64,000 nucleotides of DNA from Treponema sp. (GTDB taxonomy: Bacteria; Spirochaetota; Spirochaetia; Treponematales; Treponemataceae): positions 158,266 through 222,265 of the forward strand of contig JAEESZ010000006.1 in NCBI GenBank assembly GCA_016286535.1, given 5' to 3'. The position numbers and the translations under genes were made by a program. The notes under the pieces are model-generated. The model had not been told where the DNA came from. It did no database searches and saw only the letters and a list, made by a program, of their open reading frames with translations. Below are positions 35,307 through 44,590 of the stretch, piece after piece. Position 1 is the stretch's first letter. Each line of letters begins with the position of its first letter.

Positions 35307-36749
35307 TTATTTGCAACATATAGAATCTGCAAGACGAATAATAAAAGAGGCCCTCTTTACATCCCTGTCTGCAACAAGAGGAATTGTATCAAGAAGGAAT
35401 GTATTTTCTCCGTCACACAGTTTTATTTTAATGCTTCCATATTCATAGCCGCAAACTACATCACCAAAAAGAAAATCCGGTTTAGAAACTTCTATTTTAA
35501 GATTATCAAGATTGTCCTGCAGGGAATTTCCGGTTATAAAAGGTACCGAAAAAGTTTTTACATCAAAAGCCGGAAGAAGATTTACTGCCTTTTCCTTAGC
35601 CCCGTAAACTTTTACAAAAGAGGATGTAACAAAATCTGAAATATCTGCATCGCAAAAAGTTCTGAAGGCATATTCCATAAGCTCTGTACCGTCTTTTACC
35701 CTGCCTGCCTGACCTTCCTGGGTATTAGCCCCCTGTCCCCTCATGGTTACAGACAAAAATCTTACCCCATTTCTTTTTGCGGTAAGGGCAAGATTGTAAC
35801 CGCTTTCTTCAATGTAGCCGGTTTTAAGACCATCACAGCCCTGGAGTTTTCCAAGCAGAGGATTTGTATTTTTCTGTGTAATGCTCATGGTAATATGAGA
35901 AGGAAGCCCCTGACTAAAATCCTGAGCTTGAAGACTATCACCCGGAGCAAGATTTCTTTCTTTTGGATAAGTAAAAGACTGAACTGCATGAAACTTCTGC
36001 AAAGACTGAGGATGTTTTTCTATATAAACTCTGGCAAAAGCGGCCATTTCTCTTGCAGTTGTAGTATTCAATTCGCTGTAGCCGGAACTTTCCACAAAAT
36101 GAGTGTGACTAAGCCCCAGACTGGTTGCAACCTGATTCATTCTGGAAACAAACTCTTCCATGCTTCCGCAGACAGTATAGGCAAGTGCATAAGCCGCATC
36201 GTTTCCGGAACAGATTGAAAGGCCCAGCAAAAGATCTTCCAGAGTAACTACCTGCCCTTCTCCAAGAAACATCAGTGAGGAATGTGGAGGCATATTGCAG
36301 GCCCAGCTTTCGGGCGGAAGGGGGATTACATCATCATAAGAAAATCTTCCTTTTGCAATTTCTTCTTCTACCACATACATTGCAAAAAGCTTTGTCATGC
36401 TGGCAGGAGGAATAACAAGGTCTGCATTTTTCTGGTAAATTATATTTCCGTTTGAAACATCTACCAGAATTGCCGCTTCGGCTCCCACAGAAAGTTTTTG
36501 ATTTGCAACATTATAAGGTAAGGGCTGCAGCAGCTGATATCTTTCTGAATATTTGTTTTTTAAGAGTAAATCCAGATTATTTTTATTAACAATGGAAAGT
36601 TTACTTGCTTCGCTCAGCTTCTTAAATCCTATCCAGCGGCATACTGTAAGGCTTGCAAAAGATACAAGCAGTATAAAAACTGAAAGCAGAATGGATCTTA
36701 AGATTATTTTGTTATAGTTTATGTTTTCTCTAGTCTTGTTTTTTTTCAT
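35307..36749 (-). CDS. D-alanyl-D-alanine carboxypeptidase (serine, DacF/PBP5 type)
   Basis: 480 residues. N-terminal membrane helix (about 15-35). Penicillin-binding motifs: SMTK (SxxK), SGN in CSGNDAAYAL, and KTG in GLKTGYIEESGY. A C-terminal PBP5-like beta domain follows. It trims the terminal D-Ala of peptidoglycan stem peptides in the periplasm. Divergent from asnS. Confidence 0.9.
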   Translation of the reverse strand: MKKNKTRENINYNKIILRSILLSVFILLVSFASLTVCRWIGFKKLSEASKLSIVNKNNLDLLLKNKYSERYQLLQPLPYNVANQKLSVGAEAAILVDVSNGNIIYQKNADLVIPPASMTKLFAMYVVEEEIAKGRFSYDDVIPLPPESWACNMPPHSSLMFLGEGQVVTLEDLLLGLSICSGNDAAYALAYTVCGSMEEFVSRMNQVATSLGLSHTHFVESSGYSELNTTTAREMAAFARVYIEKHPQSLQKFHAVQSFTYPKERNLAPGDSLQAQDFSQGLPSHITMSITQKNTNPLLGKLQGCDGLKTGYIEESGYNLALTAKRNGVRFLSVTMRGQGANTQEGQAGRVKDGTELMEYAFRTFCDADISDFVTSSFVKVYGAKEKAVNLLPAFDVKTFSVPFITGNSLQDNLDNLKIEVSKPDFLFGDVVCGYEYGSIKIKLCDGENTFLLDTIPLVADRDVKRASFIIRLADSICCK

Positions 36750-36851
36750 ATGATGAAGTTTATCAAATAGCTGATGTTAGGGCAAATAGCAGGGTGCCTT
36801 TAAGTTTTTTTCAAAAAGTGCTATTATAAATATTTAGATTTACATTGTGGA

Positions 36852-36876
36852 CCCGCAGAAAAATCACTTTTGCGGG
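36852..36876 (+). promoter_or_regulatory. hairpin in the asnS leader
   Basis: cccgcagaa / tttgcggg-type stem (9 pairs with one G-T) ending 2 nt before the GGCGGAGGA Shine-Dalgarno of asnS. It could affect ribosome access; no T-box features are seen. Confidence 0.35.
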
Positions 36877-36886
36877 CGGAGGATTT

Positions 36887-38347
36887 ATGGTACCAACATT
36901 AATAAAAGATTTACTGACTTCATCGCCAGACGGCAGAAAAGTTACAGTATGTGGTTGGGTTCGCACAGTTCGCGACTCAAAGGGTCTTGTTTTTATTCAG
37001 GTGAACGATGGAAGCTGCTTTGCAAATATCCAGCTCACTTTTGACCGCAATAATCCTTCTAATAATGCAAATGTAAACGAAATTGAAACAGAACTCAAAA
37101 AGCTCAACACTGGAGCAAGCCTTCGCGCAGAAGGTATCCTCATTGAATCTCCTGCAAGCGGACAGGCTGTCGAAGTAACTCTCGAAAGCCTTAAATGTCT
37201 TGGAGAAGCAAATCCTGATGAATATCCATTGCAGAAAAACAAGATGTCTATGGAATATCTTCGTGATGTTGCTCATCTTCGTGCAAGAACAAATACTTTT
37301 GGTGCAGTTTACCGTATGCGTAACCAGATGGCTTTTGCCGTTCATTCTTTCTTCCAGGAAAGAGGCTTCCAGTACATCAATGCACCGGAAATCACCTGTT
37401 CAGACTGCGAAGGTGCAGGCGAAATGTTCCAGGTAACAACTTTGAGCCTTGAAAAAATTGCTGAGATGGGTGTAAAAGCCGGAAATGGCGGAATGAAGCC
37501 TGAAGATGCTGCAAAAATTGTAGACTACAAAAAAGACTTCTTTGGAAAGAAAGCTTCCCTTACAGTATCTGGTCAGCTTGAAGCAGAAACTTTAGCAACT
37601 GCCTTAAGCCGCGTTTACACATTTGGACCTACTTTCCGAGCAGAAAACTCTAATACACCACGTCACCTGGCAGAGTTCTGGATGATTGAACCTGAAATGG
37701 CTTTCTACGACCTGAACGACGACATGGACATTCAGGAAGACTTTGTAAAATATCTTTTGAACTGGGCTTTAACAAAATGCCGCGAAGACCTTGCCTTCTT
37801 TGACAAGAGAATCCAGCCTGGCTTAATTGAAAGCCTCGAAAAGGTTGCTAAGGCTAAGTTCACAAGAATCAGCTATACACAGGCAATTGAAGATTTGGAA
37901 AAGGCAGCCGCAAATGGTGCTAAGTTCGAATTCAAACCTTACTGGGGTTGTGATATTGCAACAGAACACGAACGCTACCTTACAGAAAAAATCTACAATG
38001 GTCCTGTAATGGTATTCAACTATCCAAAAGAGATTAAGTCTTTCTATATGAAGCAGAATGATGATGGAAAAACAGTAAAAGCCGTTGATGTTCTGGTTCC
38101 AGGAATTGGTGAGTTGATTGGCGGTTCTGAGCGCGAAGAAGATTACGACAAACTTAAGGCAGAAATTGAACGCCGCGGCATGGATGAGTCTATTTACGAC
38201 TGGTATCTTGACCTTCGCAAGTTCGGTACAGTACCACATTCAGGCTTCGGTCTTGGCTTCGAACGCCTTCTGCGCTATGTAACAGGTATGGACAATATTC
38301 GTGATGTTATTCCTTACCCACGTGCACCAAAGTTAGCTGACTTTTAA
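36887..38347 (+). CDS. asnS: asparaginyl-tRNA synthetase
   Basis: 486 residues, class II. N-terminal OB-fold anticodon domain (KVTVCGWVRTVRDSKGLVFI), motif 2 FRAENSNTPRHLAEFWMIEPE, and motif 3 GFGLGFERL. The NTPRHLAEFWMIEPE stretch marks AsnRS rather than AspRS. I chose 36887 because GGCGGAGGA precedes it; the frame is open further upstream but without similarity. Its stop overlaps the next start (TAATG). Confidence 0.95.
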   Translation: MVPTLIKDLLTSSPDGRKVTVCGWVRTVRDSKGLVFIQVNDGSCFANIQLTFDRNNPSNNANVNEIETELKKLNTGASLRAEGILIESPASGQAVEVTLESLKCLGEANPDEYPLQKNKMSMEYLRDVAHLRARTNTFGAVYRMRNQMAFAVHSFFQERGFQYINAPEITCSDCEGAGEMFQVTTLSLEKIAEMGVKAGNGGMKPEDAAKIVDYKKDFFGKKASLTVSGQLEAETLATALSRVYTFGPTFRAENSNTPRHLAEFWMIEPEMAFYDLNDDMDIQEDFVKYLLNWALTKCREDLAFFDKRIQPGLIESLEKVAKAKFTRISYTQAIEDLEKAAANGAKFEFKPYWGCDIATEHERYLTEKIYNGPVMVFNYPKEIKSFYMKQNDDGKTVKAVDVLVPGIGELIGGSEREEDYDKLKAEIERRGMDESIYDWYLDLRKFGTVPHSGFGLGFERLLRYVTGMDNIRDVIPYPRAPKLADF

Positions 38348-39648
38348 TGAAAAACGACGGAATACATGAAACTAAGAGAAAATTAAAAAAGTCTCAAAAA
38401 TTAACAAAGCTTGGCCAGATAATTTACATTACCTGTGCCAACTTTATGAATAACAATCTTTGGGAAAGTGCATCTTCCTGCTCTTTTGGTTTTATCTTTT
38501 CATTTATTCCGCTCTCCCTTATTATAATAGCCCTGCTTACAGGGCTTATTAAACTTTCGCCGGATATTTACCAGTGGGTTTTAAAAATTGTTGACGAAAT
38601 CCGGCCGGTTTACGATATCACACCTTTTTTATCTAACCTTATGAATAACAATGCAATTCACTGGGTAGATATTCTGCTTGGCTTCTGGGTAATATGGATG
38701 GCCAGAAAGATGTTCCTTTCCATAATGCAGGCCATGACAAAAATTTTCAGGTCTGTTTCAGAAAGAAAAACCATCATCAATCAGCTTTTTATTTTTATTC
38801 TTGAATTTTTAATTGTAATTCTAATTGCCTTTACAATTATTTCTGCCTTTATTTTTAATCAGGTATTAAATCATTCCTTTTTGCTGGAAAACTTTTCTGA
38901 TATTATTCCATTCTTCATCACCCGTAATTCACACAACCTTCTTTCGGTGGGAATGTACATAATTATCTTTATTTCTTCTTCCTGCATTTTTAAGCTGTCT
39001 TCAGGTACCCATCCAAAATTAAGCTGGTGCCTTATTTATGCAGCCTTAAGTACCTTCAGTTTTTATGTTTTCTCGCTTTTTATCAGTAAGTTCATGGATC
39101 TTACCAACTACAACGTAATCTACGGAACTGTAAGCACCCTTGTAATTTTAATGATGAAAGTTTACTTCTTCTTTGTAATATTCCTCTTCTTTGCCCAGAT
39201 GATTTATGTTACCCAGTATTTTGACATTCTCTTAAAAAGTCAGATTTATCTTTTGCCAACTGAGGAAGAAGAAGGCCTTATAAATAACCTTAGAAGAATA
39301 ATGTTTTTAAATCCTTCTGCCTTAAAAACCAGCGACAACACCCTGTATTTTAAGGCTGGTGATCTTATTTACGCTAAGGGAGAAGCTTCTAACTGTGTTT
39401 ATTATCTGCGTTCGGGAAAAATAACAGAAGAATGCGGTGATTCAATTATTTCTTATACACCGGGTTCTTTCTTTGGCGATACCCAGTGTTTATTAAATCA
39501 GCCAAGAACCGGCAATGCCATTGCAGACACAGAAGTAAAGCTGATTGTTTTTTCTGCAGAGGAATTCAAGGAATTAATAAGACGCTCTCCGGTTGCGGCA
39601 ACAAAGGCTGTTGCCAAAATATCCGAAGATTCTTTTACTCAGGCCTAG
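38347..39648 (+). CDS. YihY/BrkB-family membrane protein fused to a cyclic nucleotide-binding domain
   Basis: 433 residues. Residues ~40-310 carry six hydrophobic segments with YihY features (WESASSCSFGFIFSFIPLSL, FGFW-like segment, YNVIYGTVSTLVILMMKVYF). Residues ~325-425 are a CNB domain: YFKAGDLIYAKGEASNCVYYL, and the cassette FFGDTQCLLNQPRTGNA with Asp in place of the usual Glu and the Arg kept. YihY proteins have no settled biochemical role. The fusion points to cyclic-nucleotide control. Translationally coupled to asnS by a 1-bp overlap. Confidence 0.83.
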   Translation: MKNDGIHETKRKLKKSQKLTKLGQIIYITCANFMNNNLWESASSCSFGFIFSFIPLSLIIIALLTGLIKLSPDIYQWVLKIVDEIRPVYDITPFLSNLMNNNAIHWVDILLGFWVIWMARKMFLSIMQAMTKIFRSVSERKTIINQLFIFILEFLIVILIAFTIISAFIFNQVLNHSFLLENFSDIIPFFITRNSHNLLSVGMYIIIFISSSCIFKLSSGTHPKLSWCLIYAALSTFSFYVFSLFISKFMDLTNYNVIYGTVSTLVILMMKVYFFFVIFLFFAQMIYVTQYFDILLKSQIYLLPTEEEEGLINNLRRIMFLNPSALKTSDNTLYFKAGDLIYAKGEASNCVYYLRSGKITEECGDSIISYTPGSFFGDTQCLLNQPRTGNAIADTEVKLIVFSAEEFKELIRRSPVAATKAVAKISEDSFTQA

Positions 39649-39989
39649 GAATCAAGCCACTTTTTAAAATTATCTTTAAACTCTTTTCCGGCTTCTTTAA
39701 TATCTTCGCCGGCTTTCTTAAGATTCTCTTTAGTTTTTTCCATTTCTGCTTCAGCTTCTTTATCTGCTTCTGCTCTTTTCTTTTCCAGTTCTTTTTCTGT
39801 TTTCTGGATTTTTTTGTTTAACTCCTTTTCGCTCATAGAGGCATATTCACCTCTCTTTGTTTTCATTTTTACAAGTTCAAGCTCAAGGGATATAATTTCT
39901 TTGTGGAGCTGGGAATCTGCATACATAAGAGGCTGAGCAGCCAGACTAAGGCTAAGTGCTAATAAAAGACATTTTATTGATTTTTTCAT
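39645..39989 (-). CDS. small secreted coiled-coil protein
   Basis: 114 residues. Signal peptide at 1-24 (LALSLSLAAQPLMYA). The mature part is a nearly continuous charged coiled coil (Glu/Lys heptads, 30-110). Periplasmic, function unknown. Shine-Dalgarno GAAGGTGA. Its 3' end overlaps the convergent YihY gene by 4 bp. Confidence 0.72.
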   Translation of the reverse strand: MKKSIKCLLLALSLSLAAQPLMYADSQLHKEIISLELELVKMKTKRGEYASMSEKELNKKIQKTEKELEKKRAEADKEAEAEMEKTKENLKKAGEDIKEAGKEFKDNFKKWLDS

Positions 39990-40059
39990 TTTTCACCTTC
40001 AATTAGAAATACTTTACTACCAGAAAAAAACTTCTGCAAGCAGTAAGAATAGCGCCGGA

Positions 40060-40097
40060 GCAAGTTCCCGCGAAGCAAGTTCCCGGAGCAAGTTCCC
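40060..40097. repeat. short GC-rich direct repeats
   Basis: GCAAGTTCCC at 40060-40069, 40075-40084 and 40088-40097, in the spacer upstream of guaA. Base composition differs from the AT-rich flanks. Confidence 0.6.
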
Positions 40098-40161
40098 GCT
40101 TACTTCCAAATTAATAAAAAATCAGATATAATATTGCAAATTTTTTTTATAAGGTTCATTT

Positions 40162-42057
40162 ATGGCACGTGAAAAAATCCTCGTTTTAGACTTTGGTTCT
40201 CAGTACGCTCACTTAATTGCAAAACGCTTCCGTATGCTGGGTTACTACTCAGAAATTGCCCTTCCATCTGCAGATCTTTCTGTTTTTAAAGACTGTAAGG
40301 GAATTGTTTTTTCTGGCGGCCCTTCTTCTATTTATGATGATAACACTCCTGAATTTAATTCAGAAATTTTGACTCTTGATATCCCTATTCTTGGACTCTG
40401 CTACGGTCATTACGTTGTTCAGACCGGCTACAATGGAAAAGTAGGCAAGGCAGAAGTTGGTGAGTTTGGTTTTGCAACCCTTCACTTTGCAGCAGGCATG
40501 GGCGGAGCAGCTTCTAAATGCCCTCTCTTTAAAGGTATTGAAGGTGACCAGCAGGTATGGATGAGCCACCAGGATGGAGTTCTTAAAATGGGAGACGGTT
40601 TTGAACTTGTAGGTTCAACTAAAGACTGTCCTTTTGCTGCAACCCAGAACCTTGAAAAACGCCGCTTTAGTCTTCAGTTCCACTGCGAAGTAAAAGATAC
40701 TCCATGCGGAAATCAGATTTTCCAGAACTTTGCAGACTACTGTCAGATGCCTAAAAACTGGGATCAGGATACCGTATTAAATGTAATTCTTGAAAATATT
40801 AAAAAAGAAGCAGACGGCAGAAATGTTCTTCTCTTCTTAAGCGGCGGAGTTGATTCAACCATCACTTTTGCACTTTTGAATAAAGCCCTTGGTCAGGACA
40901 GAGTTCTTGGCCTTCATATTGATAACGGTTTTATGCGCAAAAACGAATCTGCCGGTGTTGCCGAAGCCTACCGCAAATTCGGCTTTACAAACTTTATTGT
41001 TGAAGACGCAAGCGAAAGCTTCTTAAAGGCCATAGCGGGCCTTACCGATCCACAGAAAAAGCGAATGGCTGTAGGCGAAAACTTTATTACAGTAAGAAAC
41101 GAAGTAACTGCCCGCCAGAATCTTGATGATTCCTGGCTTCTTGCCCAGGGAACACTCTACCCGGATATCATTGAATCGGGTGGAACAAAAAACTCACATA
41201 CAATTAAAACTCATCATAACCGCGTTGCAGGCATTCAGGAACTGATTGCCAAGGGCCTTATTATTGAACCTATCCGTGACCTTTACAAGGACGAAGTTCG
41301 TGCAATTGGAAAAAAACTTGGACTTCCTGACGAACTTGTTATGCGCCATCCATTCCCTGGCCCTGGTCTTTCTATAAACGTGCTTTGTAACGACGGTAAA
41401 GCTGATGAAAAAGATGCAGCAGAACTTCCACTTGCACAAAAAGAACTTGAAGAAATAAAGCTTGATATGTTCTGCCAAAAATGCAGCGAAAACCTTAAAC
41501 GCAGCATTCTGCCGGTTCGCTCTGTAGGCGTTCAGGGAGACTTCCGTACTTACCGCTTTCCTGCCCTTCTTACCTTCCGCGAAGAAGAGGCTGGCACCGG
41601 CTTCTATCACTTTCCTGGAAAAAGAGAAAAGCTCGAAGCCGCTTCTTCTGCAATTACAAACAGTGCAAAATACATTAACAGAACCTGTATTAAACTTTTC
41701 CAGAGACCTGGCATTTCAGACAGCGACCTTAAAATTCAGGAAGGCTACTGCGACCGCCGCCGCTTGGACCAGCTTCGCGAAGTAGACAACATTGTATTAA
41801 CAGAACTTCACAAAAGCGGCTGGTATGACAAAATCTTCCAGCACCTTACAATTGACCTGCCATACGCAGGCAGTCCTGACCACGCAAGCTTTGTACTGCG
41901 CCCTGTAATTTCAGAAGATGTTATGACAGCCCGCTTTGCCATGTGGCCGGAAGACCTGCTAAAGACAATTGTACATAAGATTGCAGACCTGCCATTTGTA
42001 GACGCCCTCTATTTTGACGCCACAAACAAGCCTCCTGCTACCTTTGGTTGGGAGTAA
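40162..42057 (+). CDS. guaA: GMP synthase (glutamine-hydrolysing), long form
   Basis: 631 residues against about 515-525 for typical bacterial GuaA. Class I amidotransferase: nucleophile in GLCYGHYVVQ; the His/Glu segment reads QFHCEV where most have QFHPEV. ATP pyrophosphatase P-loop LSGGVDST, then a dimerisation domain with an insertion (about 390-500: EEIKLDMFCQKCSENL and so on) that recalls the enlarged eukaryotic-type enzyme. Converts XMP to GMP. A TATAAT box at 40127-40132 and an AAGG Shine-Dalgarno precede it. Confidence 0.92.
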   Translation: MAREKILVLDFGSQYAHLIAKRFRMLGYYSEIALPSADLSVFKDCKGIVFSGGPSSIYDDNTPEFNSEILTLDIPILGLCYGHYVVQTGYNGKVGKAEVGEFGFATLHFAAGMGGAASKCPLFKGIEGDQQVWMSHQDGVLKMGDGFELVGSTKDCPFAATQNLEKRRFSLQFHCEVKDTPCGNQIFQNFADYCQMPKNWDQDTVLNVILENIKKEADGRNVLLFLSGGVDSTITFALLNKALGQDRVLGLHIDNGFMRKNESAGVAEAYRKFGFTNFIVEDASESFLKAIAGLTDPQKKRMAVGENFITVRNEVTARQNLDDSWLLAQGTLYPDIIESGGTKNSHTIKTHHNRVAGIQELIAKGLIIEPIRDLYKDEVRAIGKKLGLPDELVMRHPFPGPGLSINVLCNDGKADEKDAAELPLAQKELEEIKLDMFCQKCSENLKRSILPVRSVGVQGDFRTYRFPALLTFREEEAGTGFYHFPGKREKLEAASSAITNSAKYINRTCIKLFQRPGISDSDLKIQEGYCDRRRLDQLREVDNIVLTELHKSGWYDKIFQHLTIDLPYAGSPDHASFVLRPVISEDVMTARFAMWPEDLLKTIVHKIADLPFVDALYFDATNKPPATFGWE

Positions 42058-42073
42058 TCGAAGAAGCATTAAA

Positions 42074-42101
42074 CAAAAACTTTTCATCAGAAAAGTTTTT
42101 G
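42074..42101. terminator. bidirectional terminator between guaA and ppaC
   Basis: Perfect 12-bp stem caaaaacttttc / gaaaagtttttg with loop atca, placed between two convergent genes. Confidence 0.75.
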
Positions 42102-42120
42102 TAGCTTCATCCATCATGTA

Positions 42121-43776
42121 TTAAGCACTATAATTCAGCACCTGCTCAGTAATGAGCGGGATCAGCTGCTTTTTGCGGCTTACGACGTTCTGCAGGTAAT
42201 AAACCCCGTCTTCCATTTTTGGGAAGGTGATAAACTGGGTAAATTTCGAATCGCAGTCTATGAGCAGAATGCTGGAAAGTTTGGTAATGTCGGTAACCAG
42301 CAGGCATGAAAATAAAGCCTTGTTTGCACGGCGCTCCACAGCCAGTTCATTCATAAATTCTGCCTTACGGTCAAGAATCTCCTGAGGGTTTCCAACTTCA
42401 ATCTGACTTGCAGTATAAGAGATTTTTCCTTCCTCGTATTCCTTCATATCCTGATGAATAATTTCAGAAGCCGGACGGCCGCCAACCTTACTTCCTGCCA
42501 TTAAGATTTCATTTCCAAGTTCCTTAATATCAAGGTCAGTAATACTAGAAAGATACTCTGCCATATCGCGGTCAGTGTCTGTAACGGTTGCAGACTGTAA
42601 AATCAAAGTATCAGAAAGAATACCACAGAGTAAAAGTGATGCTACATCCTTTGGAATTGGAATTTTATATTCCCTGTAAAGACCTGCAATCTGGGTTGCA
42701 GTTGAACCAACAGGCCTGTTTATAAAGGTAATCGGATTTTTTGTAGGAATGGAACCAATTCTGTGGTGGTCAATCACTTCCTGAATTTTATAATGCTCAA
42801 TTCCCTCTACAGCCTGGGTAATTTCGTTATGGTCTACAAGAATAACTTCTATGTTAGGTTCCTTCATTAAATCATGCTCAGAAATAATACCGATAACACG
42901 GTTTTCGTTATCTACAACCGGAAGATATTTGCAGTGGGCATTTTTAAGCAGATCTTTAATTTTAGAAATTGTATCGTTTTCGTGAACGGTAATAATTTCC
43001 TTATCACCCATGGCAGAAACCGGCATAGAATAAGCAATAAGCATGGAAGTTGGCGAAGTTGAGTAAGGCGAAACAATTACAGAAACTCCGTTCTTTTCTG
43101 CAAGTTCACGAAGTTTTTTATCTATTACGCAGTTAGAAGTTGTAATTAAAAGCTTTACCTTGTGTTCAATACAGATTCTCTGAATATCATCGCGGTCAGA
43201 AGAAATAACAACTATATCTTCGCTTGCATGGGCCTCAAGTCTTTTTTCAAAACTTTCAATTGAAGAAGAGCCTACGTGAATTGATGCATTAAAGGTTTTG
43301 TCTGAATCGCCGGCAATATAAATTGGCTGGGCGTTAAGAGTTTTCTGAATTAAACTTATGCTGGTTGCAAAACGATGCTTTTTTTCGGGATTCAAAATTG
43401 TAAGCACACCGCGGGCAAAGCCGGAATAATGCAAAAGTGACTGATACTTTCCATCCTTATCTACAACAGGAAGAACGCGGATTTCTGTTTTTTCCATCTT
43501 TCCTATTGCTTCCCAAACAGAAATATCAGAGGTAACGGTTTCTACCTTATCCTGCATAAAATACTTTACCTTTGGAACAAGGTCAGGAAGATATTCGGGA
43601 CGAGGAATTCCAAACTTTTCAAAAATATAGGCAGTCTGAGGATTTAAGTGACCGGCACGGGCAGCCTTGTATTCAGGATGTCCAAGAAGATTTTTTAAAC
43701 TTGCATAACCGACAGCAGAAACAACTGCATCAGTATCAGGATTTTTGTGACCAATGATATAAACTGTTTTATTCAT
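42121..43776 (-). CDS. ppaC: manganese-dependent inorganic pyrophosphatase with CBS and DRTGG domains
   Basis: 551 residues. DHH-family catalytic core split by a regulatory insert: N-terminal GHKNPDTDAV metal site, then a CBS pair (about 70-300) interrupted by a DRTGG-type segment, then VDHNE and DHHRIG, and a DHHA2 C-terminal part with RKK near the end. Nucleotide-regulated CBS-PPases hydrolyse PPi and are inhibited or activated by adenine nucleotides. ATG at 43776 is 7 nt after TATAAT and lacks a Shine-Dalgarno, so it is probably leaderless. Confidence 0.92.
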   Translation of the reverse strand: MNKTVYIIGHKNPDTDAVVSAVGYASLKNLLGHPEYKAARAGHLNPQTAYIFEKFGIPRPEYLPDLVPKVKYFMQDKVETVTSDISVWEAIGKMEKTEIRVLPVVDKDGKYQSLLHYSGFARGVLTILNPEKKHRFATSISLIQKTLNAQPIYIAGDSDKTFNASIHVGSSSIESFEKRLEAHASEDIVVISSDRDDIQRICIEHKVKLLITTSNCVIDKKLRELAEKNGVSVIVSPYSTSPTSMLIAYSMPVSAMGDKEIITVHENDTISKIKDLLKNAHCKYLPVVDNENRVIGIISEHDLMKEPNIEVILVDHNEITQAVEGIEHYKIQEVIDHHRIGSIPTKNPITFINRPVGSTATQIAGLYREYKIPIPKDVASLLLCGILSDTLILQSATVTDTDRDMAEYLSSITDLDIKELGNEILMAGSKVGGRPASEIIHQDMKEYEEGKISYTASQIEVGNPQEILDRKAEFMNELAVERRANKALFSCLLVTDITKLSSILLIDCDSKFTQFITFPKMEDGVYYLQNVVSRKKQLIPLITEQVLNYSA

Positions 43777-43783
43777 AAAATTC

Positions 43784-43853
43784 ATTATAGCAAGGAGAAA
43801 AAAAAAATTCCATCTGCAACTCTTTTGCATTTTTATCTGCCGCTTGCTATAAT
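43784..43853. promoter_or_regulatory. divergent promoters of ppaC (minus) and the PHP gene (plus)
   Basis: Plus: TTGCAT (43825-43830), 17-bp spacer, TATAAT (43848-43853), 7 nt to ATG. Minus: TATAAT (43789-43784), 7 nt to ATG; its -35 is not obvious. The two -10 boxes lie in the same decamer TTGCTATAATGAA in opposite orientations. Confidence 0.7.
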
Positions 43854-43860
43854 GAAGACT

Positions 43861-44580
43861 ATGGCTTATAAATACGAAACCCATCTTCATACCTCGGAAG
43901 CATCTGCCTGCGCCTCATCTCCGGCCGCAGACTACATAGAGGCTTTTTTTAAGGCCGGCTACAGCGGCATTTTTGTTACAGACCACTTTTTTGGCGGCAA
44001 CACCTGTGTTTCTAACGAACTGGACTGGAAAAGCAGGGTAGATTTATATTGCAAAGGCTACGAAAACGCCCTGGCTCAGGCAGAAATCTTTAATCAGAAA
44101 AACAAGCTTAAAGGAAGCGATAAAGAATTCAAAGTTTTCTTTGGCCTTGAACAGACCTTCCAGGGCGACGACTATCTGGTTTACGGTCTGAACAAAGAAT
44201 GGCTTATTAATCATCCTCAGGTAGAAAAAATGAATCATATGCAGCTTTTTGAAGCAGTAAACCAGGAAAATGGCCTTATGATTCAGGCGCACCCCTTCCG
44301 CCTGCGCGGCTACATGCAGGCAATACATCTGCACCCCCGCGAAGTACATGGCGTAGAAGTATACAATGCAGGAAACAAGCCTTCCGAAAATGAGCTGGCA
44401 GAATTATATGCAAAGGAATATGATTTTCCGGTTACAAGCGGAAGCGACATTCACACAATAAATAAAATAGGGGATCCATCCTCACTTCCCCTTGGCGGAA
44501 TGGACTTTGAAGAACCTCTTAAAAGTATCGAAGACTACATCAATAATATAAAAAATAGAAAAGGAATTTTAATAAGATAG
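43861..44580 (+). CDS. PHP-domain phosphoesterase
   Basis: 239 residues. PHP metal motifs: HLHTSEAS (HxH), FVTDHF, QAHPFR, and GSDIHT near the end. This is the histidinol-phosphatase/polymerase-type fold, with hydrolysis of small phosphoesters likely and substrate unknown. I start at the ATG of MAYKYETHLH because the TATAAT is 7 nt before it. It lies 10 nt before galK and may share its transcript. Confidence 0.83.
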   Translation: MAYKYETHLHTSEASACASSPAADYIEAFFKAGYSGIFVTDHFFGGNTCVSNELDWKSRVDLYCKGYENALAQAEIFNQKNKLKGSDKEFKVFFGLEQTFQGDDYLVYGLNKEWLINHPQVEKMNHMQLFEAVNQENGLMIQAHPFRLRGYMQAIHLHPREVHGVEVYNAGNKPSENELAELYAKEYDFPVTSGSDIHTINKIGDPSSLPLGGMDFEEPLKSIEDYINNIKNRKGILIR

Positions 44581-44590
44581 GGATAAAAAA

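Noticed and set aside
36750..36886. T-box leader for asnS
   Set aside because: Only a short hairpin next to the Shine-Dalgarno is present; no T-box motif or antiterminator.
43777..43890. Longer N-terminus for the pyrophosphatase
   Set aside because: It would cross the TATAAT box and the divergent PHP gene, and family similarity begins at the ATG at 43776.
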